Of a stretch of DNA of 64,000 nt, positions 43,444 through 54,532 are shown piece by piece (position 1 is the first letter of the stretch; every line of letters starts with the position of its first letter). This DNA is from Siderastrea siderea (Eukaryota; Cnidaria; Anthozoa; Scleractinia; Rhizangiidae), in assembly GCA_964030785.1 (NCBI GenBank), contig OZ034975.1, positions 21,048,142 through 21,112,141 on the forward strand, given 5' to 3'. A model generated the notes under the pieces. That model made no database searches. It saw nothing but the letters and a program-made list of their open reading frames with translations, and was not told where the DNA came from. Both the position numbers and the translations under genes were made by a program.

Positions 43444-43958
43444 GCACGTAGGAATAAGAAAAAACAATTTTAATTTTTTTGTCCACTCTCGTCGTGTCTC
43501 GTCGCCACCATCGTCATTCAATGATTCACCTTATGGCTTTGTTCGTCGATGCATGGGTCATTCCTTCTTTTCGAGTCGACGTTGTTCACACAGAAATCCA
43601 CCCTGACTAAATGCAATCTATAGAATTGACAACCTCCTGGAACCTTGGAACCGTTCTTTTATGCAACGAGCACTGGAAACGATCGGGGTCCTTCCTACGA
43701 TTGGTTTGTTTTCTAGCCATAAGGCAAAGGGAGAACTCTGAGGATCCATTCACGGTCCTCCTCGTAGAGGTCACTATTGACTCTTAGACTGATTATAAGG
43801 CGAAAGAATGAAATTTCAAATTTCAGTTTCAAAGTAATTTTTTCCACACACTTTTTTTTCAGCCACGTTTTCAGATGTCCTACAATGAACTTCTTTTTCG
43901 TTCGTCAACGCATCAAATCGGTTTAACAGAATTTTTTGACTGTTAAGAAATCCATCTT
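43444..43958. other. No gene seen
   Basis: Inverted counterpart of 11,158-11,645. The plus-oriented ORFs of bodies 2 and 4 are not open here. Confidence 0.5.
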
Positions 43959-44563
43959 TTGTTTGGCTTAGCTGTGCAATCACGGGTGACTTTTTCTTTT
44001 ATCAAAGTACCCTTTTCATCCACCACCCCTTCTACAAGACTCGTTGTTACTCTCCCAAAAAACTGCGAGCTAACTGAACAAGAACGATGTCTTCTTAGCA
44101 AGGATCTTTCGTGTATCCCAACTAGAGCCTACAATGACGAATACACAGCAAAAGCAGACTGCGAAAAGTTTTTCTGCTGTCTCCGTCTGAAGGCGTATTT
44201 TAGTTTGGACCCATCAAACGCCACAGCACCAAGTCAACCATCAAATCAGTCTGAGGACCCTGTCAAGACCCTAAAACATTCACCTTCCAACTGGACACCA
44301 CCTCCTGGAAAATTTGCAGCATTTGACTATTACATCTCCAAATGCCGCTGCGAAATCAAAATGCTCGATTTCAAACAGCGGGTCTCAAAAACAAACCTAT
44401 CCCACTAGAAAAAGAAGCCCTTTTCTCTCTATGACAACGCAAAGACGTTGTAGTCAAACCGGCCGACAAAGGCGGTGCTGCTGTAGTACGGGCACGTGAC
44501 CTTTACACCCAGGAAGCTGAAAGACAATTGTCAGACTCAGCCTATTATCAAAAGCTAGATCGT
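43959..44563 (+). pseudogene. PLE-1b, N-terminal half, clearest copy
   Basis: 149-codon ORF to 44,408: LPKNCELTEQERCLLSKDLS, YTAKADCEKFFCCLRLK, FAAFDYYISKCRCEIKML, FKQRVSKTNLSH, then stop. Shifted frames continue with the ADKG and EAERQLSDSAYYQKLD blocks up to the TIR element at 44,564. Confidence 0.83.
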
Positions 44564-47500
44564 AGTGGGGTGGAGACGTGCAGATTTTGCCCTGAATTGT
44601 TCATTTTGCGTTCAAAGCACCAAATTCTCAGAAACGATAGAATGTTTTATAGTTGTAAATACTTGATATACTGCCATTGCAAAATTTTCTACATAAGTGA
44701 GTTTTTGACCTTTTTCCAAAATGGTCGCCATCTTGACCGGAAGTGGAATTTGGTATTACCGGAAGTGTCCTTTTTCCACTTAAATTAATTCTGATGTTGG
44801 ATAAAACGAGTCCTTGCCTTTTTTCAACAATTTCCGCTTGGAAAATAATGCATTACTATGACTATTTGGTCAAATGGAAGCATTTTCTTCTAAGCCGGAT
44901 ATGAAATTATCCTTAAACTGCAAGAAATATTGATGCTGAGAAGTAACAAAAAATAAAGATATTGTTTGTGACGTATCATGTTGTTTCGTTTTTAGTATGT
45001 ACACAATAATTGGAAGAAATTTGTCTAATACCCAGAATGCTTCTGTGTATTACCCAGAATGCTCTATAATCTGCACATCAGATCCGCCATCTTTGTGCAG
45101 ATCGCCATGTGTATGACTGCTAACGCAAACTGTAAGTATCCACCCGACCAGTGTACTGTTTTAAGAAGACAAATTTGATAGAATAAAATGTAAACTTTAG
45201 GGAATTTATATAACATACAGACATTTCCGTGAAACTTAGGAAAAAAGGGTGACGGGCCTGCGCGGCTCCCACGCTCGTGTTTTAGCCTTTTAAAATGGCT
45301 TAAAAATTTAAGCCAGAAGTTGTAACTGCAGTTTTGAGTTGTGATTGTCTTTTTAGTGTCTAAAAGAGTACCAGGCCTGCGCGCCTCCTGCGGGCCTGGT
45401 TTAGCCTTTCTAGAGTTTTGCATTGTTCTCACGAGTATATTTTTGACGGAACGCTCTCTTTTGTACGATATTAGGGGCGGTTCGTTGAAAATGTTGTTTA
45501 CCAACAGGAATTCGTTAAAACTCTTACGCGCTTTCACTACAGAGAGATCGATCGTTTGAGAATTCAAATCAAAAAAGGCAAGAGGCCAATAGCTCCTAGA
45601 AAGAACTCAAGCACTGTTGTAAATAAGAAACCACATTTCAAGAAGTTAACGCACTCCGCGCTTAGTGAAAACATTGTAACGCTAGAGCGTGTACATAAGG
45701 TAGCCGAAAGCATCAACGGCGAAATGATGTCAAAACTAGATGACATTCAGAATAAACATGTTGGACAGTATACACGTCTCTTTTCTGAGTCCCAATACGA
45801 ATACGGGTCCACTAAGAAACCATCCAAAGCAAACTCAATTAAAAAGAAAATCAAGAAAGCCAACAAAAATCAATTCACTTAAAGAAAAGACAAAAACGCC
45901 ACCCAAGGTCAGCTCAACAAAAAGGTGAAAAGAAGGCAGGAAAACCAAACAACAAAATTTAAAAACGCCTTTAGAGGCAAACAAAAAACACATAAAAAAC
46001 CTCTCGGATAAAAAGCTTACAAATGACCAGATTAACTTACTCGCGAAAGGGCTAAAGTACATTCCCACTCCCGTGACAAACGAGATGCAAACCAAAAAAC
46101 AACTCTTGCGTGACGCCGACCATTTCGCGAGAAGAATGCGTCTCCAATACATTTTTCACGGGGAAAACACAAGACCTCATCCTTTCCACGTTAAATCTAC
46201 ATGGAAACCACAAGTACAACCATCCGTAGCCCTTGAAAGCTATTTAGAAGAGGTCAAAATTAAACTGGCAGAACTAGAACTCAAAAATCCAAAGGATAAT
46301 CTTAATCCCGCTGAACGCGAGACACTTAACACCCTAAAGCGTGACACCAACATTACTCTTAAAAAGGCTGACAAAGGAACTACATCTGTAGTTCTAAACA
46401 TTGAGGACAAAATTAAAGAAGGTCAAACCCAGCTAAATAACAGGGAACACTACAGACCTCTTGTGAATGCTTTGGTTTTCAACAGCTTATTAGCGGACTC
46501 TATCTTGGAAACCACATAGATGAAATGACTAAATCTGGCTTTGTCAAACACCACAACCGCCTCATATTCCAAGATTCTACACCCTAACACAGATACACAA
46601 ACCGACCCCAGTCGGGAGACCTATTATTCATTCGTCGATAAATTCCTTCAGCCTATGGCACAACAACAAAAGTCATATCTAAAAGATACAACTCACTTCA
46701 TCAATTTCTTAGAGAAAACGAAGGTACCAGAAAACACAATCCTTGTTTCAATGGACGTTATGAGCTTATGTAGAAATATACCACAAGAGGAACTTAGAAT
46801 AAACATAAAAAAACGAAGCTCCTATCCCTACACGACTACTGCAAAGAGCGCTCAATCTTATCCTAGCGGAGAACTCCTTCCAGTTTACTGGAAAAACTAC
46901 GTACAAATACATGGGACTGCCACGGGCAGCAAAATGGCGGTTGCTTTCGCCAATATTTTCATGGCTAAGGTAACCAGAGAAGAGATCACACAGTTCATTG
47001 AACAAGCTAACAAACAACATCAAACTATCAAGTCTACAGCTGAAGTATTCAAAACAGAAACACACTTTTTGGACACTACTGTTTACAAAGGTGAAGGATT
47101 TAGAAATGAGTGGGTGCTAGATGTACGCACCCATTTTAAGCCCACTGAGACATTTCAGTGCACCCATTTTTCAACCTGCCATCTACCAGGAGTGAAAAGA
47201 GGCTTCATCAAAGGAGAGGCTCTAAGACTACTCAGAACTAACTCTTCTAAAACATTCTTTGAAGAGAGCGTCACAAACTTCAAAACACATCTTCTTGAGA
47301 CTGAGAGGATGCCCAGAAAACTTTATTCAAACAACCCTCTCAGAAGTTACTTTTGAAGACAGGAATCAAGCCCTCCGACAAAAACAAAAACAAAAAAAGA
47401 AAATCTTGCCCTTTGTAACGCAATAACGCCAAACAGTGCCTAACTTAAAACCAATACTCGTGAACAGCTGGCATTTTATAACACAGCAACCGTTGCTAAA

Positions 47501-48267
47501 CGATATTTTCAAGGAACCTCCCCTTAAAGATATATACTCGTGAGGGCAAAACTCTAGAAAGGCTAAAACACGCGTGCAGGAGGCGTGCAGGCCTCTTACT
47601 CTTTTAGACACTAAAAAGAGAATCACAAATCAAAACTGCACTTACAACGTCTTGCTTAAATTCTTAAGCCATTTTAAAAGGCTAAGACACGCGCGTGGGA
47701 GACCCGCAGGCCCGTCACCCTTTTTATCTTTGCTAAAAAAAACTTGACCTGATGAAAAACTTTGGTTCAGACATAACCAGCAGTCAATTGCACTTGAATG
47801 TATAAGATGTATCTGTAACTCAAACATATTATAAAAGTCGTTTTTAATAGCAGGATAGCCAAACAGGATGTAATAATGATGAAAGAGGCAATATAATTAT
47901 TATAAAATGGAAAATAAAGAGGTTTTCTAGACAGATAAAGGTTATTTTACGATTTATACACCACTTCCGGTTTAAAGTAACGGCCATTTTGAATATTTTA
48001 TGTATTTGTATCAGTCTTGTGTTCGCCTGCCTGCCTCAGGACCGTTTTCAAGGCAAACAACTAACTATTAGGGCTTTTCTATTAAGTTACAATTCCACTT
48101 CCGGTTCAAGATGGCGGCCATTTTGAAACACCCTCTTAACTCAGCTCACGTCAAATTTTCGCAGTGACACTATATCAGATATCCATCAACAGGTTAAAAA
48201 CTATCTTTCAACCAAATTTTGTGCTGTTAACAGAAAGTGAACAATTCCAACACATATCCGCCCCACT
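44564..48267. mobile_element. TIR element with PLE-2, inverted body copy
   Basis: Starts AGTGGGGTGGAGACGTGCAG, ends CATATCCGCCCCACT. Flanking duplication ATCGT / ATTGT (one substitution from the complement of ACAAT). Left TIR about 44,564-44,765, right TIR about 48,080-48,267 with AAGATGGCGGCC. Confidence 0.75.
45480..47356 (+). pseudogene. PLE-2 RT, best preserved copy
   Basis: Three successive ORFs: 45,556-45,882 (basic N-terminus, IQIKKGKRPIAPRKNSS), 46,073-46,519 (YLEEVKIKLAELELKNPKD, AERETLNTLKRDTNI, KKADKG, NREHYRPL), and 46,541-47,356 (271 codons). The last has FINFLEKTKVPENTILVSMD with the motif A Asp, NIPQEELRI, motif B TGSKMAVAFANIFM, then MAKV fused to TREEITQFIEQANK with motif C missing at about 46,972. 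The thumb follows (FLDTTVYKGEGF), then GFIKGEALRLLRTNSS and the C-terminus at 47,356. Stops separate the ORFs and the catalytic YxDD is absent, so it is inactive. Confidence 0.86.
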
Positions 48268-48928
48268 ATTGTGATCTTACCATGGACCGTAATAAGAAAG
48301 TTGCTGAGGTCGTCCATGACGCCATTTCTAAACTGGAACTTCCACCATCAACCACCAATTTAATCGTTGACCACCTCCGTGCTTCAAAATTCTACCTACT
48401 TCCCAAGATTCATAAACCAGGGAACCCGGGCAGGCCTATAGTATCAGCTTGTAACTTTGCTACTGAACTCCTAGCCACTTATCTCGATATGATCACCAAG
48501 CCTCTTGTAGAAAACCTACCGAGCTACGTCAAAGACACTAATCACATGCTTGACATTGTCGAATCTTTTCGTTTCTCCGGCACCCACAATTATGTGTTCA
48601 CCATGGACATCAAGTCATGTTTCGACGCAGCATGGAAGCAAGATTAATTTACCGTCACAAGACTTTATAACAGAGTGAAATGAACACTGACTTTGCATTT
48701 CTCTGATACTTACTTTTTAGCGCGCGTGCGTGTCGTAGATTCATTTTTGACTTTCAAAATTAACCGACGCGCGTTATTGCTTAACGTCATTATTTCTCAC
48801 TGAAGAAGAGATTTTTCCCATTTTGTACTTCAGGCGCAGAGACACATTTAAAGTTACATCAAGAATATCTCGATTTACATGCGCTACACAGTTTTTATGC
48901 AATTTTCCGTTTAAAGCACTTTCCTACT
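48268..48928 (+). pseudogene. PLE-1b, 3' half, inverted body copy
   Basis: DLTMDRNKKVAEVVHDAISK, FYLLPKIHKPGNPGRPIVS, ELLATYLDMITKPLVENLP, motif A MDIKS then CFDAAWKQD and stop at 48,647. The rest is PLE 3' UTR-like sequence. Longest intact RT-fingers frame of PLE-1b. Confidence 0.83.
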
Positions 48929-50839
48929 GTGACTTTAACATCAAGAATGCCACATCCAAGTAACTTCATGAGAACTTTAAAGAGAGAATTCAACAGCAAA
49001 GTCAGCCACTACCATGAGATATCTAAAAAGGGGCCCCTTCACCTGGCAGACAAAATATTTGACAAAACACGGTTTTCCAGCCACATTGGTTTCCTAAGCA
49101 GATGCCTACGCCACGGACTAATACCTAATAAATTTCACATCAATTTTCACGACATCGAACCTTTGACAAGGAAATTCTACTCAATACAAGAGGCAAGTAG
49201 ATATTGTTAGAAAGCACTTCTTTCGTTGCCTTATGCGTGCAACCATCGTATCCATGCAACATAGATGTCAATCATTAACTATCGCTATTGATGATATCCG
49301 CAACGAACTGAGATCCACATGTAATGACCCAGACTATCACTGAAAACCTTGAGCTAACTGAACAAGAACGATGTCTTCTTAGGAAGGGTCTTTCGCGTAT
49401 TACAACTAGAGCCCACGATGACGAATACACAGCAAAAGCAGACTGCGAAAACTTTTACCGCCGTCTCCGTCTGAAGGTGCATTTTAGTTCGGACCCATCA
49501 AACGCCAGACCCCAAGTCAACCATCGAATAAGTGTGAGGACCCTTTTAAGACCCTAAAACATTCACTTTGCAACTGGACACCACCTCAACTACAAGATGC
49601 AGGATTACAATTAGCGGGTTACTAAAACAAACCTATCCCCACTAGAAAAAGAAGCCCTTTTCTCTTTACGATAACACAAAGACGTTGTAGCCAAACCAGC
49701 AGACAAAGGCGGTGCCGTTGTAGTATAGGCTCGTGACCTTTACATCCAGGAAGCTGAAAGGCAATTGTCAGACTTAGCCTTTTATCAAAGCTAGATCGTG
49801 ATCTTACCCTTGACCATAATAACAAAGTTGCTGAGGTTGTCCATTTCCACCAGCAACCACCAATTTAATTTTTGACCACCCCCTTACTTCAAAATTCTAC
49901 CTCCATCCCAAGATTCATAAACCAGGGAACCTGGGCAGACCTATAGTATCAGCCTGTAAATGTCCTACTGAACTCCTAGCCACTTCCCTCGATATGATTA
50001 CCAAGCCTTCTTGTAGAAAACCTACCGCGCTACGTCAAAGACACTAATCACATGCTTGACATTGTGGAATCTTTTCGTTTCTCCGGCACTTCCAATTATG
50101 TGTTTGCTATGAACATCAGGTCATTGTATATCGTTATACCCAATAACGATGGCTTACTAGCACACACACTTAATCAACAAACGTACTTAGCTGAAACCAC
50201 CTACCCATTCCCTGGTCTGCTTCCCGAGCTCGTCCTTACCCTTAATACCTTCTCCTTTAATGGCGAGTATTACCAACAAACTGGAGGCGTGGCGATGGGA
50301 AGCTGTTTCGGTCCGAACTATGCGTGTTTATTCGTTGGCCACATTGAAGAGCAGATTTTCAAGCAGTACAAAGGAAAAACACCTGACCGCTACAAGCGCT
50401 ACATTGACGAATAGTGGGTGCAGCGTCGGGCACCAAAGAGGACTTCCTAAATAATTTTCATCCAAGCCTGAAATTCACTGGGGCCATCTCAGACGACAAG
50501 CTTCCCTTCCTGGATCTCTATTTGACTCCACCCTCTAACCGCCTAATCACTACTTTTTACTATAAAGAGACAGACTCCCACTCTTATCTCAATTACTCAT
50601 CCTCACACCCAGTTTGTTGCAACAACTCAATTCCTTATAGCCAATTTCTCCGCCTGAGAAGGATCTGCAGTGAAGAAGAAGACTTCACAACTAGAAGTGA
50701 AGAAATGACTTCATTTTTCATACGTCTAAGGATTTTTCCCATTTTTTATTTCAAGCGCAGAGATACTAATTTACAGTGGCATCAAAAATATCTCTTTTAC
50801 ATTGGACGAGTGGATCTCACGGCTTACCAAACTTCCTAA
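48929..50839 (+). pseudogene. PLE-1a, inverted body copy
   Basis: Blocks in order: FLSRCLRHGLIPNKF (48,929-49,210), TENLELTEQERCLLRKGLS (49,324-49,557), ADKG block near 49,695, fingers GRPIVSACK near 49,940, motif A MNIRSLY in which Asp is replaced by Asn, motif B GGVAMGSCFGPNYA near 50,300, RYIDE plus stop (50,414). Then LPFLDLYLTPPSN and LRLRRICSEEED (50,414-50,839). Two catalytic Asp positions are lost. No GIY-YIG domain. Confidence 0.85.
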
Positions 50840-51639
50840 CTTTCCTCATAGATCATTAAATCTTTCGCCTCTTGGGGTATGCGTCATCTTTTGGCCAAGA
50901 TCTTTGAAGGGCTTCCTTTCATCTGCACATGGACATCCCTGTGAGCATCCTGTGTAAGGAAAACCAGGACACCAGGACCCAACAAGAAGTGTTACGCATT
51001 CTTCATCTCTTCTAGCTACATCACGTCCTTAATCCCCACATTTCATGTTAGGACATGGCTAGGACATTGACTTACAACATTTTAGTCTCCTGATTAGTCT
51101 AATAAGGGAGACACAACAAATGATCTTCATAGATGGTGAGGCAGGCATACGCTGGCGCTCTGTATGTAGGTTGCTAAGGTGATTTTTGATTGAGAGCTGT
51201 CAAAAATTTCATTGATAGTTCGTCCTTATTCAACATCAAAATGTGACGTCATGTGCGAATTTTTAGTTCCGGTATCACGTCAACAACCTCCTTCACCAAT
51301 GACATCCCTTCCCTGTGTCACGTGGTATCTTGCGTCGCCAATCATAACTCGCCCATCAAAGTAAGGGTAGCGCACATAGGAGAAAGTACCTTACCATTCG
51401 CGGAATTGCTTGTCAGACGCATGACCACACCTGAATTTTCGTTTGTTTTGACTTTGCTTTCAAAAGGCATAGTGGCAGGACGAGTGTGTTTTCCTTGGAG
51501 AATTTGGATAACGGGTAGGAGAACCATCACCGTGTTTCAAAGAAGTCGTCCTCTGGCGGACTTGTCTTCTTGGTACTTTAAGACGCTCACTAGCCAAGGG
51601 AGCTTACACGGCCGGACCTTAACCGGGTTTCTCTAGCAT
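50840..51639. other. Spacer, no confident gene
   Basis: Inverted counterpart of 3,421-4,220. A plus-strand ORF of 127 codons (51,253-51,636; GRVCFPWRIWITGRRTITV) is open only in this copy; in body 1 it is split into two frames. I do not call it. Confidence 0.4.
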
Positions 51640-51854
51640 AGAGCAACTCAGAGTATTGCTAGTTATCCCTGGATGGGATGCTAGTCCATCACAGGGTTAC
51701 CCCTACCAGTGTGTCGCTGGTGGCCATTTCATACACCTGGATAAAGAGAGACAATTAGGGTTAAGTTCCTCGTTTAAGGAAAGAACACGAATTCAGGGAC
51801 TGGCTCGAACAGACAAGAACTCCAACACATTAACCACTACACCACCGCACCCCC
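51640..51854 (-). mobile_element. tRNA-derived SINE with L2-like tail
   Basis: Same insertion as 3,211-3,420, inverted with the body. B box GTTCGAGCC is consensus here and the A box reads TGGTGTAGTGG. Tail: GGGATGCTAGTCCATCACAG (plus strand). Confidence 0.72.
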
Positions 51855-51947
51855 AGGGCTTGACTGCTAGCTAACAGTTAAAGACTAGAGCGTTGACGCT
51901 CACTATCTACCACTTCTTATGCCCAAATATGGTCATAGACTTTTCTA

Positions 51948-52136
51948 ATGGATCAGCCTTTATGTACACACTACACGGGAGGTGCCTGCGGTGTGAATCT
52001 TTTGACTGAGGAATTTGGGATAAAAGTAGAAGTAGTCATAGGTCCTGCACATTCTCCAAGCAAAAACATCACTCCTATTGCAAGTCAAATGTTAGTGCAT
52101 GGAGATCTATTCGTGGACCATGCCACTCAAAAGTGA
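51948..52136 (+). pseudogene. Conserved ORF fragment, inverted body copy
   Basis: MDQPLCTHYTGGACGVNLLT, FGIKVEVVIGPAHSPSKNIT, IASQMLVHGDLFVD, stop at 52,136. Good protein texture, shared with 2,875-3,072. Function unknown. Confidence 0.37.
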
Positions 52137-52621
52137 CTCAAGAACCATCCCCGTGGAAGTTATGTTTGTCAAATCTTGAAACCTAACTATTTTTTGTCAT
52201 CAAAAAAAATAGTGTAGCATCATTTCCGTTATCAACGGACATGATTCCGTTATGAAAACAGAACCCGTCAGTACTTAAGAACAAACAGCGCAGAGACATT
52301 CTTCGCTTCTTAAATTATGGCAAAAATAACGAGACATTTGATAAGTGAAGCCCTCTCTTTTTGTCTTCTCTTTCTCAACAGGTTTCGTCGTCGGCCATGA
52401 CGGCACAGTAGCAGATGATAAGGTGATTGGCACCATCTCTATTCAGTAATAGGTTTGCACGAACTATGCCATCTTGGCTGGAGTAAACTACCCTTTGACT
52501 GGTGTCCCGTCTTTATACTGCTATACCGCAAAGTTAAAGAAAAAACGAAAGAAAAGAACAAGGTAAAGGAGGACCCCCTCTTTTGTACCCTTTCCCAAGA
52601 AACCAAGTAACCTGAGTCGAC
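52137..52621. other. No gene seen
   Basis: Counterpart of 2,285-2,874 without the 150-bp body-1 insertion. A short AAAAATAGT inverted motif lies at 52,190-52,215. Confidence 0.4.
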
Positions 52622-52797
52622 TGTATAAAAAAAGAGGTGCTTTGGCTCTCTGGGTCTTTTTTCTCAGTGACCTGAGCCAGATAAAAGATCAGGCAGAGGA
52701 AGCAGATCTTAGTAGTGTGTCACGTAAGACGTCCTGTCCTTGCTACTAGAACAAGAAGAGGATGACTCTTGATGATAAGAGCACCTCTTTTTATACA
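52622..52797. promoter_or_regulatory. Face-to-face TATA motif pair, inverted body
   Basis: TGTATAAAAAAAGAGGTGCT at 52,622 and AGCACCTCTTTTTATACA at 52,780-52,797, the inverted pair seen in bodies 1 and 2. Confidence 0.55.
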
Positions 52798-53349
52798 GCG
52801 GTAGTTGTATTGATCCTAATGCAGAGTAAGCGTTCGAAGTTGACCTTTAACCTGATGTGGAACGGCATTTAAACACAACTGCGTCAAAAGGGCAATGTTG
52901 TGGACTGTCTTCATCCAGTAACTACCGACAAAGGATGCAATGAGCCATCAATCGTGTGTTGGACACTCGCATAGCTGACGAGGTCCAGCGGTATTTCAGC
53001 CTTGACTTTACTATGATATTTCTATAGAGGGACATTGCGGGCGGGGGAGTGGCTTTGTGGTGGATTGTGCGAGTGTGAGCTCCTACAACGTTTGGCTGAT
53101 GCTTTGAAAGGGAGGGAGCAATTTGAAGGTGTCAACTGTCCATCGCACAAATTAAAACCAGGGCAACAGAGTCCTTGAAATAAGACAAAAAAGATCCCGA
53201 GTGTGGTACTGAAACCCTGGTGATTACCAGAGGTGTATTTGCAAACAACGAGTAAGGGTCTTATTATCCAACTCAACTGTACAATATTTTGAGATTTTTG
53301 TACTCTTTTTGCGCGCCTTCTCTACAATAACTAATACAGTTGGATGGTA

Positions 53350-53390
53350 AACTTACTTACTTACTTACTGACTTATTTCCTTACTTATCC
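53350..53390. repeat. (CTTA)n microsatellite
   Basis: Same allele length and interruptions as 39,434-39,472, inverted. Confidence 0.93.
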
Positions 53391-53392
53391 TC

Positions 53393-54023
53393 CTTGTCCC
53401 TTATGGAATTGAGGTCGTCCCCTAGAACTCGCCATCTGACCTTATGTGTCCATCCTATCAACACTACGTCAATGCCCAGACCTATCGCTGATTCCTACAA
53501 CGAGCTACTAATCTTCAAGAGATCCAAGAGTAGAAGGAGGAGAAAAAGTGAAACACCAGCCAAACGTTGGAGAAGCCGCTTAACTTCAGACACTCCAGGC
53601 GAACAAAGGAAAAGAGGAAGAGGAAGAGAATGAGGACAGATCACTGCCACTTCACGTCACGGAAGCCATGCAACGTCAAGATTATATTCCCAATCTAGTG
53701 ATAACTGAAAGGGGGAATGATGTTAGACCTTATGCTCCAAAGCAGTACATTGTATCCGTGATTTTCTTCAGTGGTTAGACACATTGATCGAAGAGGACCC
53801 CCATCAAGTAAACGTTCTTAGCCAGAATTAGGTGCTGCAGTTATTTCGTGGTCTGCAAATATCATGCTTAGAATTTTGGTATCTCGGAACACAAAAAAGG
53901 TACTTTCCTAACAAGTTGAACAAAAAGACCAGCTCGAAGCCACGTCGCCCAAAGACCGTTCAACCTCTCATAAGTAGTACCAAGAGCAGCGAGACCAAGG
54001 CGTTGTGTTTGATTTTCAAGTAG
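53393..54023 (+). pseudogene. Small basic ORF, inverted body copy
   Basis: MELRSS...KRSKSRRRRK to 53,633; another frame continues MQRQDYIPNLVITERGNDV and RPYAPKQYIVSVIFFSG; then 53,832-54,023. Shows clearly that two or three frames were once one ORF. Confidence 0.42.
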
Positions 54024-54466
54024 AGTTGGTGACCTAGTGCGAATTGGAGATCACGTTACTGAAGATAAGGTGTCCGACATTTAAGATGATTCCATTTAAT
54101 TGCAATGCGCATCCTTTCTACGCATCATTTTTCCCGTGATTAGCGCGCAGCGAGCGCGTGCACTTTCGGAAGTTGGTAGGTTTTTATGTAAACTGAGTTT
54201 TTTAGAGAAATAAATGGTCGTTTTGTCCTAATTGAGCACGGTGACCCCCATATTGTATAAACTCAATGAGGGCAGTGTCTCCAAAGGCAAACAAAAAAGT
54301 TAGCAAAAATCTATGATCAGATTTTTCACAGTTTAAAAAAATCCCTACGAAAAAAGCCATTTAGGGTAGAGGACCGCACATCAATCTACCTTTGTCACCG
54401 TCTACTTTTTGAGTTTCCAGAAAAATTGAAGGTTTTCGGCCATGTTTTGCACAATACAGATGACTA

Positions 54467-54532
54467 CAGATGTACAGTACGTGCTGTACAGTACAGTACG
54501 TGTACTGTACGTGTACAGTACGATGTACAGTG
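54467..54532. repeat. GTAC-rich palindromic junction
   Basis: About 66 bp built almost only from TGTACAGTACG-type units on both strands (many GTAC and TGTACA palindromes). It joins the inverted body terminus to direct-orientation satellite and is absent at the other body-satellite junctions. Confidence 0.85.

Larger units (their letters stand above)
41745..54466 (-). repeat. Inverted body 3
   Basis: 12.7 kb of body in reverse orientation: from the CT tract at 41,745 to the body left terminus at 54,466 (...ACAATACAGATGACTA). It retains the SINE and spacer that body 2 lost, so it derives from a body-1-like copy, and it has the best preserved PLE-2 and exonuclease-like ORFs. Confidence 0.9.
52829..54466 (-). 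repeat. Inverted-repeat arm B (partner of 38,329-40,000)
   Basis: Reverse complement of arm A with only scattered differences by eye. The inner boundary is where arm A is broken (CAGAGTAAGCG versus TACAAAAAC); the outer end is at 54,466. Contains the RVLDTRIADEDQ-type fragment (about 52,870-53,050), CTTA tract and basic ORF. Confidence 0.9.

Noticed and set aside
51253..51636. 127-codon plus-strand ORF
   Set aside because: Broken in body 1, spans non-conserved spacer and ends beside the SINE; no recognisable motif.
38329..54466. Terminal inverted repeats of a single giant transposon
   Set aside because: The arms are duplicated left ends of the same body, not the two ends of one unit; the other bodies have no such inverted termini.
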